NCBI RefSeq assembly: GCF_000184345.1
Contig: NC_017583.1
Location: 496,001 to 560,000 of the forward strand
DNA: 64,000 bases
Source: Spirochaeta thermophila DSM 6578
Lineage (GTDB): Bacteria; Spirochaetota; Spirochaetia; Winmispirales; Winmispiraceae
Direction: 5' to 3'
The position numbers were made by a program, and so were the translations under genes. The notes below the pieces were generated by a model. The model ran no database searches, was not told the origin of the DNA, and saw only the letters and a list, made by a program, of their open reading frames with translations. Of this stretch, positions 9,898-18,544 are shown in pieces (position 1 is the first letter of the stretch; the number at the start of each line of letters is the position of its first letter).

Positions 9898-11307
9898 ATG
9901 AGAGCCTTCATGGACGAGAACTTCATGCTCCAGGGTGAGGTGGCGAGGGAACTCTACCACGAGACGGCGGCCTCCCTGCCCATCTACGACTATCACACAC
10001 ACCTGCCTCCCGAGGCCATCCTCGAGGACAGGATATTCGAGGATCTGGGGGAGGTCTGGCTCGGCGGGGACCACTACAAGTGGCGGGCGATGAGGTCTTT
10101 CGGGATACCCGAGGACCTGGTGACCGGCTCCGCCTCCTTCAAGGAGAAGTACCTGGCCTGGGCGAGGACCGTTCCCTTCCTCGTGGGCAATCCCCTCTAT
10201 CACTGGACCCACCTGGAGCTCAAGCGCTACTTCGGTATCGAGGAGGTCCTTTCCCCGCAGACGGCCGAGAGGATCTATCAGGAGGCCACTTCCCTCCTCA
10301 GAACCCCGGAGTTCTCGGTGCGCAACCTCCTCCGAAAGATGGGGGTGAAGGTGGTGTGCACCACCGACGATCCGGTGAGCGACCTCGCCCCGCACAGGGC
10401 CCTCGCCGAGGAGGGGTTCGAGGTGAAGGTGCTCCCCACCTTCAGGCCCGACAAGGCCCTCGACTACAGCGACCCCGGCCGCTGGAACGCCTACATCGAG
10501 GAGCTCGCTCACGCCGCAGGGATGCGGATTGCCAACCTCCAGGATTATCTGGAGGCCCTCGAGCGGCGGGTTGCGTTCTTCCACTCGGTGGGGTGCAGGA
10601 TCTCCGACCACGCCATGGTGGCCCCGGTGTACCGGGAGGCGCCCGAGAGCACGATACGTGCGGCCTTCGTACGCCTCAGAGAGGGGCGCGCCCTCGAGCG
10701 CGAGGATCAGGAGGCCCTCTATACCCACACCATGCGGTTCCTGGGGAGGCTCTATGCCGAACGGGAATGGGCCATGCAGCTCCACATAGGGGCCCTGAGG
10801 AACAACAATACCCGGATGTTCCAGACACTGGGACCAGACACGGGCTTCGACTCCATCGCGGACCGGGCCATCGCGGAGCCTCTCTCCCGGTTCCTCGACA
10901 GCCTGGATCGTGAGGGACGACTGCCGCGGACCATCCTCTACGTCCTCAATCCCCGCGACAACTATGTGATCGGGACCATGATCGGCAACTTCCAGGACGG
11001 GAGCATGCCCGGCAAGATGCAGTTCGGCTCGGCCTGGTGGTTCAACGACCAGAGGGACGGTATGGAAGCGCACCTCCGGGCCCTCGCCAATCTCGGAGTG
11101 CTGTCCACCTTCGTGGGGATGCTCACCGACTCCAGGAGCTTCCTCTCGTTCCCCCGCCACGAGTACTTCAGGCGGATCTTCTGCAACCTCCTGGGGGAGT
11201 GGGTGGAGGCCGGGGAATACCCGTACGACAAGGAGACCCTCCGCACCATCGTGGAGGGGGTGTGCTATCGGAATGCCTGCTCCTATTTCACGATACCCGT
11301 GGAATGA
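9898..11307 (+). CDS. uxaC: Glucuronate (uronate) isomerase
   Basis: Converts D-glucuronate to D-fructuronate (and D-galacturonate to D-tagaturonate), the first step of hexuronate catabolism. The 469-residue length is typical. It is an amidohydrolase-fold enzyme with the metal-site [10 protein letters not shown] near 26-35, plus [24 protein letters not shown]-type text early on, [21 protein letters not shown] and a C-terminal [18 protein letters not shown]. ATG follows GAAGGGGGCGG, 18 bp after uxuB, so the two are one operon. Only 4 bp separates its stop from that of the convergent lipB. Confidence 0.95.
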   Translation: [469 protein letters not shown]

Positions 11308-11311
11308 GCCC

Positions 11312-12010
11312 TCACTCCTCCGCGGGCTGCACCTCCCCCTCCAGAAGTTCCTGAAGGGGGACTCGCTCCCCCCTGTATCCGAAGACCTCGAGGAATGTCT
11401 CTTCCCAGGCCCGGGCGATCTCTTCCACTGAGAGCTGCTGTCCCGTCTCCCGTGCGATGGAGGTCACTCCCCTGTCGCGGATCCCGCATGGAACGATCCA
11501 GGAGAAGGCCTCGAGGTCGGTGTGCACGTTGAGGGCGATTCCGTGAAAGGTGACCCCATCCCTGATGGCGATCCCGATGGCCATGATCTTGCGATCCTCC
11601 ACCCACAGGCCGGGATAGCGGGGATCACGGCGTGCCTCGATCCCGTACCGGGCCACCACCCGGATCCCCACCTCTTCCAGGTGGTGTACCAGCTTCTTCA
11701 CCGACCGGGGGTGGTGGCGGAGGGAGAGGATGGGGTAGGCGACGAGCTGGCCCGGTCCGTGGTAGGTGACCTCTCCTCCGCGCTCTACCTTGAAGACTTC
11801 CACCCCACGGGAGGCAAGCTCCTGGGGAGAGAGGAGGATCTCGTGGGAGGTCTCCCTCGTTCCCATGGTGATCACCGGATTGTGCTCGAGGAGGAGGAGC
11901 ACGTCGGGTATGGTACCGGCCGCCCGTTTCCTTCGGAGCGTGTGCTGGAGCTCCCACACCGGGCGGTAGGGCTGTCTTCCCAGCCAGGTGACACACAGGG
12001 TGTTCTGCAT
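11312..12010 (-). CDS. lipB: Lipoyl(octanoyl) transferase
   Basis: Moves octanoyl groups from octanoyl-ACP to lipoyl domains of 2-oxoacid dehydrogenase or glycine-cleavage proteins in the cytoplasm. The family signature RGGEVTYHGPGQLVAYPI (near 77-94), the catalytic Lys region RKIMAIGIAI and the active-site Cys in WIVPCGI (near 174) are all present. The 232-residue length is normal. ATG follows GGGGAGGAATG. The start codon overlaps the -35 of the divergent lysS promoter, so expression of the two may interfere. LipA, LplA and target proteins are not in this window. Confidence 0.93.
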   Translation of the reverse strand: MQNTLCVTWLGRQPYRPVWELQHTLRRKRAAGTIPDVLLLLEHNPVITMGTRETSHEILLSPQELASRGVEVFKVERGGEVTYHGPGQLVAYPILSLRHHPRSVKKLVHHLEEVGIRVVARYGIEARRDPRYPGLWVEDRKIMAIGIAIRDGVTFHGIALNVHTDLEAFSWIVPCGIRDRGVTSIARETGQQLSVEEIARAWEETFLEVFGYRGERVPLQELLEGEVQPAEE

Positions 12011-12038
12011 TGCACATTCCTCCCCGGGCCGCTATAAT
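12010..12038 (+). promoter_or_regulatory. Sigma-70 promoter of lysS, implying a near-leaderless mRNA
   Basis: TTGCAC (12010-12015), exact 17-bp spacer, TATAAT (12033-12038). The predicted start near 12045 is 2 nt before the lysS ATG, which has no ribosome binding site. Confidence 0.7.
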
Positions 12039-12046
12039 GCCTCGCC

Positions 12047-13639
12047 ATGAGTATACCACAGAAGCCGAAGAGCTCCCACTGGGCGGACGTCACCGCCTTC
12101 AGGATCATCAAGGAGAAGGGGGACAAGCCCCGATACGTCTGTGCCTCGGGGATCACCCCCTCCGGCACGGTGCATATAGGGAACTTCAGGGAGATCATCA
12201 GCGTGGAGCTGGTGGTGCGCGCCCTCCGTGATCTGGGGAAGGACGTACGTTTCATCTACTCCTGGGACGAGTACGACGTCTTCCGTAAGGTGCCCAAGAA
12301 CATGCCCAACAGGGAGGACCTCGAGACGTACCTCCGCATGCCCATCACCATGGTGCCGGATCCGTGGGGTAAGGAGGAGAGCTACGCGCGTGCCAACGAG
12401 AAGGAGGTGGAGGCGATCCTCCCCGAGGTGGGGATCTTCCCTGAGTACATCTATCAGGCGAAGGAATACACCTCCTGCCGGTATGCCGAGGGGATCCGTC
12501 GGGCCCTCGAACGACGTGACGTGATCCGCCGTATCCTCGACAAGTACCGCGCAGAGCCGCTTCCGGACTCGTGGTGGCCGGTGGTGATCTTCTGCGCCTC
12601 GTGTCATAAGGACACCACCACCGTGGAGCATTGGGACGGCGCCTACGGGCTCTCGTACACCTGCAGTTCCTGCGGGTTCAAGGAGGCCTTGGACTTCAGG
12701 AGACAGGGGAACGTGAAGCTGCGCTGGAGGGTGGACTGGCCCATGCGGTGGCGCGAGGAGCAGGTGGACTTCGAACCGGCCGGTAAGGAGCACCACTCGG
12801 ACGGTGGGTCCTTCGACACCGCGAAACAGATCGTGCGTGAGGTGTACGACCACGAGCCGCCTGTCACCTTCAAGTACGACTTCATAGGGATCAAGGGGCA
12901 AGGGGGGAAGATCTCGTCCTCCACCGGGAACGTGATAAGCCTCAAAGACGTGCTCGAGGTGTACCAGCCCGAGGTGGTCCGCTACCTCTTCGCAGGGACC
13001 AGGCCCGATACCGAGTTCGCCATCTCCTTCGATCTCGATGTGATAAAGATCTACGAGGACTACGACAAGTGCGAGCGGATCTACTTCGGGAAGGAACAGG
13101 TCGACCCCAAGAAGCTCGAGCGGGAACGGAGGACGTACGAGTTTTCCCAGGTGGAACGCGCTCCTGCCTCCATGCCCCTCCAGGTCCCGTTCCGGCACAT
13201 GACCACCCTGGTGCAGATCTACGAGGGCGATCTCGATGCCCTCATGGCGCAGGAGTTCCCCTCGGTCTCGGGGGAGGAGGCCCGGCGGCTTCGAAGGCGG
13301 GCGCAGTGCGCCTGGAATTGGGTGACCACCTACGCCCCTGAGGAGTTCCGGTTCAGCCTCAGGGTGGACGAGGAGACCCTCGAGCCCCTCGAGGATTCCC
13401 ACAGGAAGGTGATCCAGAGGCTCTACCATCTCCTGGAAACGGAGTGGGACTCCCTCGACGAGGCGAGACTGGGCGAAGCCGTCTATGCCTTCTGCGAGGA
13501 GGAGGGCCTCACCGCAAAGGATTTCTTCCCCTCGCTCTACCGGGTGCTCCTCGGCAAGGACAGGGGGCCTCGGGCGGCGAGCTTCATCCTCACCGTGGGT
13601 AAGGAGAAGATTCTCACCATTCTCGGCCGCTACCTCTAG
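12047..13639 (+). CDS. lysS: Lysyl-tRNA synthetase, class I
   Basis: Charges tRNA-Lys. This is the class I enzyme found in archaea and spirochaetes, not the common class II LysRS. The HIGH-type motif GITPSGTVHIGNFRE (near 34-48) and the KMSKS-type motif KISSSTGN (near 288) are clear. A zinc-ribbon-like CASCHK...CSSCGF lies near 185-208. The 530-residue length fits the family. The N-terminus SSHWADVTAFRIIKEKG matches spirochaetal relatives, so ATG 12047 is very likely right although no Shine-Dalgarno is present. Confidence 0.95.
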   Translation: MSIPQKPKSSHWADVTAFRIIKEKGDKPRYVCASGITPSGTVHIGNFREIISVELVVRALRDLGKDVRFIYSWDEYDVFRKVPKNMPNREDLETYLRMPITMVPDPWGKEESYARANEKEVEAILPEVGIFPEYIYQAKEYTSCRYAEGIRRALERRDVIRRILDKYRAEPLPDSWWPVVIFCASCHKDTTTVEHWDGAYGLSYTCSSCGFKEALDFRRQGNVKLRWRVDWPMRWREEQVDFEPAGKEHHSDGGSFDTAKQIVREVYDHEPPVTFKYDFIGIKGQGGKISSSTGNVISLKDVLEVYQPEVVRYLFAGTRPDTEFAISFDLDVIKIYEDYDKCERIYFGKEQVDPKKLERERRTYEFSQVERAPASMPLQVPFRHMTTLVQIYEGDLDALMAQEFPSVSGEEARRLRRRAQCAWNWVTTYAPEEFRFSLRVDEETLEPLEDSHRKVIQRLYHLLETEWDSLDEARLGEAVYAFCEEEGLTAKDFFPSLYRVLLGKDRGPRAASFILTVGKEKILTILGRYL

Positions 13640-13647
13640 GCTTCACT

Positions 13648-15354
13648 TCACACCCCCACCGGCTCGGCGGCGGAGGGAGCGAGGTGTATTTTGGAAGGAT
13701 CCGCTCCCTCTCCTTCGGCCCGGGCCGCGGCTTCCTCCGTGTGGACCACGATGCGGTCGGTGTGCCGGAGGAGGTGGGTGGTGAGGGTGTGCGCCACCGG
13801 ATGGCCTTCCCCGCGGGGATCGAAGACGAAGGTGGTGGAGGCGCCGATGAGGCGGCCGAGGAACAGGCACACGAGGGCCACGGGGTCGGCTGCGGTGAAC
13901 ACCAGGTGGTCGGGCTGTTCCCGAGAGAGGAGCTCGGCCGCGCCGAGGGGAGAGGGGAGGGGGAGGCTGAAACCCGGGTCGAGGGGGATCTCGGCAACGA
14001 TCGGGAGGGATGTCCCCGGAAGGGAGGGCGAGGGTGTCACGGGCAGGACGTGGGCCCGAGGGGCCAGGATCCTGATCACCGAGGGATCGGGTCGGCAGTC
14101 CTCGGAGAACCAGAGGACCCGGGAGGCCGCGGACGGGGGTTCCTGGATTCCCAGGGATGAACGGATGCCGTCGATCAGGTCCCTGTGGGCATACATGTGT
14201 CGAAGGCTGGAGAAGAAGGGTGCGATGAGGTAGAGACCGGGCAGGGATGATGAGAGCCCCACGAGGAGGTCGACGAGATCGCCATCGAGGAGGGCGCCCG
14301 CCACCCTGCCGGCGAGCATCCCGAGGAAGGCGTCGGAGACCCTCCGCACGTGGAGGAAGACGCGTTCCAGACGTGCTTCGGAGAGGGCCGTCTCCTTCCC
14401 GGAGATGTCTCTCACGAGCTCGTCGAGGATCTCCCCCATCTTTTGACCGCGAAGCTTCCGTCTGAGGTGGGAGTACAGGGCCCGCTCCCTGAGTGAGGGG
14501 CGTGCTCCCTCGAATATCTGTCGGGAGAGGGAGAGGAAGAGCGAGCGGCCCCCGCCGCCTCCTCCTCCCCCGGACGTGAGGAAGTCGTAGGCCACCTTGT
14601 AGACCGAGAAGACGAGGGAGCGATAGGAACCGTGGGCCCCGGCCGCCTGCGTCCGCTTCTCCCTGATACGATCGAGGACCTCCTCGGGGGTATGGGCCTC
14701 CACGAGGGTGTACGTGTTCCCGATGAAGAGCCCTCCGTGGTCGTCCGAGCCGGCCGTGAACCCCTTCACCCAGGGGGTGCTGCTGAAGGGTGCGATGTGG
14801 TGCTTCCTCTGGAGCCTTTCGATGTGGGCCGGGGTGAGGCGTGAGAGCACCTCCTTCCATGCGTTGTTGAAGTAGCTGTTCCTCCCCCCGTTGATCACCT
14901 CGAAGACGTCGAAGAGGAGGATGAGCTTCTCTAGATGCGCCACGGTGAGCCTGTTGTTCACCGGATAGGTGGCGTGCGCCACCGAGTGGGCGATCCCCTC
15001 TTCCCTGATGTAGTCCCTGAGCCGGTAGATGTTGGGCCTGAGCTTCTCGACCATGCGGAACCGGTGTTCGTCGAGCCCGTAGAGGAGCAGGTGTATCTTG
15101 CACCCGTCCTCGGGGAAGTAGGTGGTGGTCTCCACCCCTACGATGACCCTGTCCGGGTACCGCGCCTTGAGGAGGAGCGCCCCCTCGATGCGGTTGTGGT
15201 CGGTGATGGTGACGAAGTCCATGCCCCTCTCGAGGGCCATCCTGAGGACCGTCTCCGGGTCGGTGTACGACTCCTTTGCCCCGAGCCGTTGCATGAACCA
15301 CTCGGAAGGGTGTTCGGAATGTATGGAATGTACGTGCAGGTCTATGCGTTTCAT
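13648..15354 (-). CDS. PHP-domain protein fused to the N-terminal half of a GT-B glycosyltransferase
   Basis: A 568-residue protein. The N-terminus is a PHP metal-dependent phosphoesterase: DLHVHSIHSEHP, FVTITDHNRIEGA, VGVETT and GSDDHGG supply the metal ligands. A long helical middle (about 250-400) follows. The C-terminal 150 residues look like the acceptor half of a GT4 glycosyltransferase (VLWFSEDCRPDP, PDHLVFTAADPVALVCLFLGRLIG, RIVVHTEEAA), ending at DPSKIHLAPSAAEPVGV, the point where the donor-binding lobe would begin. It therefore seems to lack that lobe. ATG 15354 follows GGGAGGTATCC. The stop is 8 bp from the lysS stop, leaving no room for a missing part. Confidence 0.7.
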   Translation of the reverse strand: MKRIDLHVHSIHSEHPSEWFMQRLGAKESYTDPETVLRMALERGMDFVTITDHNRIEGALLLKARYPDRVIVGVETTTYFPEDGCKIHLLLYGLDEHRFRMVEKLRPNIYRLRDYIREEGIAHSVAHATYPVNNRLTVAHLEKLILLFDVFEVINGGRNSYFNNAWKEVLSRLTPAHIERLQRKHHIAPFSSTPWVKGFTAGSDDHGGLFIGNTYTLVEAHTPEEVLDRIREKRTQAAGAHGSYRSLVFSVYKVAYDFLTSGGGGGGGGRSLFLSLSRQIFEGARPSLRERALYSHLRRKLRGQKMGEILDELVRDISGKETALSEARLERVFLHVRRVSDAFLGMLAGRVAGALLDGDLVDLLVGLSSSLPGLYLIAPFFSSLRHMYAHRDLIDGIRSSLGIQEPPSAASRVLWFSEDCRPDPSVIRILAPRAHVLPVTPSPSLPGTSLPIVAEIPLDPGFSLPLPSPLGAAELLSREQPDHLVFTAADPVALVCLFLGRLIGASTTFVFDPRGEGHPVAHTLTTHLLRHTDRIVVHTEEAAARAEGEGADPSKIHLAPSAAEPVGV

Positions 15355-15428
15355 GGATACCTCCCGGTGAGTCTGTACCAGGAGGTGATGTGATGGCGAT
15401 GAGGGGAAGGTGAGAATTACGTGAAAAT

Positions 15429-16382
15429 TCATGTGTTCCTTTCGCCCATGTGAAGTTCGACGAGCGTCGGGGGATCAGCTCCTGCACGTGTACACACGAG
15501 ACTCGCTGCTCTCGATGCAAAGAGGAGGGCTTCAAATATGTCCCCCTCAGAGAGCATACCTACCTTCTCTTCTGTCAGGACATCATGATGCGCCAACCAT
15601 GCGAGAAAGGCACCATGAAACGTATCTCCTGCTCCGACGGTATCCACGATGGGCGTGGGAACTGAAGGCACATCGACCCGATCGATGCCCGATGCTGTTC
15701 TTTTGAAGGCTGAAGCACCCTTTTCTCCTCTGGTGACAATGATGAGTCGAGGTCCCTGCGAGAGAATCCCATGTATGACCTCTTCCTCTTTCTGGGAGGG
15801 GTAGAGGTAATGCAAATCTTCCTGAGAGAGTTTTACGATGGTGCTCAAGGAGAGGATACGTTCGTACCGGGAGAAATAGTCGGGGAACGAATTCATCAGT
15901 GCAGGCCTCACATTGGGATCAAAGGAGAGAAGCCGCCCCGTTCTCTCTCTATGGAGGAACTCTTCTAACGTGCTTCCGAGTGGTTCCATCACAAGGGCGA
16001 TCGATCCGAACACAAGTGCTCGTACACATTCGGGAAGCTGAGGAGGGATGTCCGCGGGAGAAAAGGAGGCGGCAGCAGTACCGTCGATATAGAAGCCGTA
16101 CTGTGCCTCCCCCGCTTCATCAGGATGGACGAGAGCGAGGGTGGAAGGATTCTCGACGAGGTGTAGGTACCTTGTATCCACTCCGTTGCTGATGAGTTGT
16201 TCTAAAATGAGATTCCCGAGAGGATCTCTGGAAACATTACCCATGAATCCCACAGGAACATCCAATCGGGAGAGTGCGATCGCCGTATTAAAGGGAGAAC
16301 CGCCTGGAATGGGTTTCAGAGAGAGATGATCCCCGTGTGAGACGATCATGTCGATGAGCGTTTCGCCTAAAGTGAGTATCAT
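15429..16382 (-). CDS. PfkB-family carbohydrate kinase (fructokinase-like)
   Basis: Phosphorylates a sugar with ATP. Ribokinase/PfkB motifs are present: substrate-binding PGGSPFNTAIALSRL (near 26-40) and the C-terminal DTVGAGDTFHGAFLAWL with the catalytic Asp in GAGD (near 257). The 317-residue length is typical of fructokinases. ATG follows AAGGAGGTCGTGCT. It is transcribed divergently from the FucU/ABC/FucI genes across a shared operator, which suggests it acts on the same sugar, perhaps L-fuculose or D-ribulose, replacing the usual FGGY-type FucK. Sequence alone reads as fructokinase-like, so the substrate is open. Confidence 0.8.
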   Translation of the reverse strand: MILTLGETLIDMIVSHGDHLSLKPIPGGSPFNTAIALSRLDVPVGFMGNVSRDPLGNLILEQLISNGVDTRYLHLVENPSTLALVHPDEAGEAQYGFYIDGTAAASFSPADIPPQLPECVRALVFGSIALVMEPLGSTLEEFLHRERTGRLLSFDPNVRPALMNSFPDYFSRYERILSLSTIVKLSQEDLHYLYPSQKEEEVIHGILSQGPRLIIVTRGEKGASAFKRTASGIDRVDVPSVPTPIVDTVGAGDTFHGAFLAWLAHHDVLTEEKVGMLSEGDIFEALLFASRAASLVCTRAGADPPTLVELHMGERNT

Positions 16383-16422
16383 AGCACGACCTCCTTGGAG
16401 TTGTTTTTCGTTCTTTTGTTCG

Positions 16423-16451
16423 AGTATAAGGTCGAAAACGAAAAATGTAAA
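16423..16451 (-). promoter_or_regulatory. Leftward promoter of the PfkB kinase gene
   Basis: On the minus strand TTTACA (16451-16446), 17-bp spacer, TATACT (16428-16423). The -35 is the inner half of the TGTAAACGATTACA operator, so a bound repressor would block it. Confidence 0.65.
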
Positions 16452-16459
16452 CGATTACA
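16446..16459. promoter_or_regulatory. LacI/CcpA-type (cre-like) operator O1
   Basis: TGTAAACGATTACA, a near-palindrome around CG that fits the cre consensus TGWNANCGNTNWCA. It overlaps the -35 of the leftward kinase promoter and sits 8 bp upstream of the rightward -35. A LacI-family regulator is encoded 4 kb downstream. Confidence 0.7.
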
Positions 16460-16467
16460 AATTTTTC

Positions 16468-16496
16468 TTGACACCTGGAAAAACCGGGTTTATCAT
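16468..16496 (+). promoter_or_regulatory. Rightward promoter of the fucose-type operon
   Basis: TTGACA (16468-16473), 17-bp spacer, TATCAT (16491-16496). It drives the FucU/ABC genes, with a leader of about 35 nt. Confidence 0.75.
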
Positions 16497-16537
16497 GACT
16501 ACGTGCAGAAGACCACTGAGACAACGGAAGGTGAGAG

Positions 16538-16969
16538 ATGCTGATAGGAATTCCTCCGATAGTTGGCCCTGATCTCCTCTATGTCCTCCATCGGATGGGG
16601 CATGGAGACGAGCTCGTATTGGCAGATGCCTTTTTTGCAGGAGATACCTATGGGAAGCGTATCGTTCGAATGGATGGTATACGGATTGCCCCGCTTCTCG
16701 ACGCTATCCTCTCGTTGATCCCGATCGATACGTACGTGTCCGATCCTGTCGTGATGATGCAACCGGTAGAGGGGGATTCGTATGATCCTTCGCTCTTTGA
16801 AACGTATTGGGAAGTCCTTGTGAGGCGATGGCCGGAGACCCCTCCTATCACTCGATTGGAACGGTTCGCCTTCTACGAGAGGGCCAGTAAGGCGTACGCA
16901 GTGGTGATGACGGGTGAAACGACAAAGTACGGGAACATCATCATCAAAAAAGGAGTCGTCTCAGTATGA
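16538..16969 (+). CDS. fucU: FucU/RbsD-family sugar mutarotase
   Basis: Interconverts anomers of a free sugar (L-fucose mutarotase or D-ribose pyranase) so that the right form meets the isomerase. A 143-residue protein, the normal length for the family. Typical features are the N-terminal LLYVLHRMGHGDELVLADAFF with the catalytic His, the RMDGIRIAPLLDAIL segment and the C-terminal FYERASKAYAVVMTGETTKYGNII. FucU rather than RbsD is favoured by the fucI gene downstream. ATG follows GGAAGGTGAG. It is the first gene of the rightward operon, with a second operator after its stop. Confidence 0.85.
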   Translation: MLIGIPPIVGPDLLYVLHRMGHGDELVLADAFFAGDTYGKRIVRMDGIRIAPLLDAILSLIPIDTYVSDPVVMMQPVEGDSYDPSLFETYWEVLVRRWPETPPITRLERFAFYERASKAYAVVMTGETTKYGNIIIKKGVVSV

Positions 16970-16994
16970 GAAGGGGCGTTTCGTCTCATTCCTG

Positions 16995-17008
16995 TGTAAA
17001 CGATTACA
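16995..17008. promoter_or_regulatory. Internal cre-like operator O2
   Basis: A second exact TGTAAACGATTACA, lying between fucU and the ABC ATPase gene, 536 bp after its identical partner. It is placed to act as a roadblock or as the second foot of a DNA loop. Confidence 0.7.
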
Positions 17009-17039
17009 TAATGGTGATGGTAGGTTGAGGAGGAGTTAT

Positions 17040-18536
17040 ATGTTTGAGGTGCTGCTTGTCATGGAGGGGATATGTAAGAGATTCCCCGGCGTCACGGCTC
17101 TCCAGGATGTTCATCTCGAAGTCAGGAAAGGGGAAGTCCATGCGTTACTCGGTGAGAATGGCGCAGGGAAGTCTACTCTGATGAAGATTCTCACAGGAGT
17201 ATATCGCAAGGATGGTGGGACCATCAGGTACAAGGGAGAAGAGGTCGAATTCCTTTCTCCTCGTGAAGCCCAGGAAGCGGGAATAAGTATCATCTATCAG
17301 GAATTCAACTTGATGCCGCACCTTACGGTGGCCCAGAACATCCTCATCGGGAGGGAGCCTCGAACGGGCATCCCGTGGTTCATCGATGAGGGAGCACTCA
17401 ACAGGCAAGCAAAGGAGATCCTCGATTCCCTTCATATCGACATAGATGTTACTGCGAAAGTAGCGAGCCTCTCTGTAGCCGAGCAACAAATGGTGGAGAT
17501 CGCTAAGGCGATATCGTTTCAGTCGGATCTCCTGATCATGGATGAGCCGACTGCAGCCCTTACCGAGGGTGAAATCAAGGAACTCTTCAGAGTCATACAT
17601 GGGCTCAAAAGAAGGGGGGTTTCGATTATATATATCTCTCACAGGCTGGAGGAGCTCAAACATCTCGCTGATAGGGTCACGGTTCTGAGAGATGGCAGAT
17701 ACATCACCACCGTTCCGTTCTCCCAGACTTCTCTCGAGGAGCTCATCCGCTACATGGTGGGACGAGACATCGACAACCTCTTCCCGAAGATCTCGATTCC
17801 CCAGGGTGATCTTCTGCTTGAGGTTCGGAATCTCTGCCGGAGAGGCGTGTTGCATGATATTTCCTTTTGTTTGAGGAGAGGGGAGATCTTGGGAGTGGCT
17901 GGTCTGATGGGAGCGGGGAGAACCGAGCTCGCCCGGGCGGTGTTCGGTGCAGACCCCATAGATGAAGGAGAGATCTTCCTGGAGGGGAGAAAGGTTGTCA
18001 TCCGTAATCCTCATGAGGCGATAAAGGAGGGTATTGCGTACCTTACCGAGGATCGCAAGAGAGAAGGTCTGGCGCTCAATCTCACGGTTTCAGACAATCT
18101 CATCCTCGCGAGTATACGGGATTTCGCCAATCCTCTATGGATGATGAAGACGGGTAAGGTGGAGTCCACTGTACGGGAATTCATAAACGAATTGAAGATC
18201 AAGACCCCTTCCACCAGACAGAAGGTGAAATTCCTTTCTGGAGGCAACCAGCAGAAGGTGATCATCGCCAGGTGGTTGTGTAAGAAGGCCAAGGTATTCA
18301 TCTTCGATGAACCCACGAGAGGGATAGATGTGGGGGCAAAGCATGAGGTCTATCAATTGATGAATGAATTGGTCTCCCGAGGGGCGGGGATCATCATGAT
18401 ATCATCGGAGCTCCCCGAGATCCTCGGATTGAGTGACAGGATTCTCGTTATGCATGAAGGACGCATAGCAGGAGAACTCTCCAGGGAAGACGCCACCCAG
18501 GAGAAAATACTCTACCTCGCCACAGGCGGAAAATAG
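17040..18536 (+). CDS. Sugar ABC transporter ATPase (RbsA/XylG type)
   Basis: ATP-hydrolysing subunit of a CUT2-type monosaccharide importer. A 498-residue protein with two nucleotide-binding domains. The first has Walker A GENGAGKS, signature LSVAEQQMVEIAKAI and Walker B LLIMDEPTAAL; the second has GLMGAGRTEL in place of Walker A, signature LSGGNQQK and FIFDEPTRGIDVGAK. The degenerate second Walker A is normal for RbsA. ATG 17040 follows GAGGAGGAG; the frame is open further upstream but only across the operator. It works with the permease and binding protein that follow. Transported sugar is probably L-fucose or D-arabinose, from context. Confidence 0.92.
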   Translation: MFEVLLVMEGICKRFPGVTALQDVHLEVRKGEVHALLGENGAGKSTLMKILTGVYRKDGGTIRYKGEEVEFLSPREAQEAGISIIYQEFNLMPHLTVAQNILIGREPRTGIPWFIDEGALNRQAKEILDSLHIDIDVTAKVASLSVAEQQMVEIAKAISFQSDLLIMDEPTAALTEGEIKELFRVIHGLKRRGVSIIYISHRLEELKHLADRVTVLRDGRYITTVPFSQTSLEELIRYMVGRDIDNLFPKISIPQGDLLLEVRNLCRRGVLHDISFCLRRGEILGVAGLMGAGRTELARAVFGADPIDEGEIFLEGRKVVIRNPHEAIKEGIAYLTEDRKREGLALNLTVSDNLILASIRDFANPLWMMKTGKVESTVREFINELKIKTPSTRQKVKFLSGGNQQKVIIARWLCKKAKVFIFDEPTRGIDVGAKHEVYQLMNELVSRGAGIIMISSELPEILGLSDRILVMHEGRIAGELSREDATQEKILYLATGGK

Positions 18537-18544
18537 GAGGAGTT

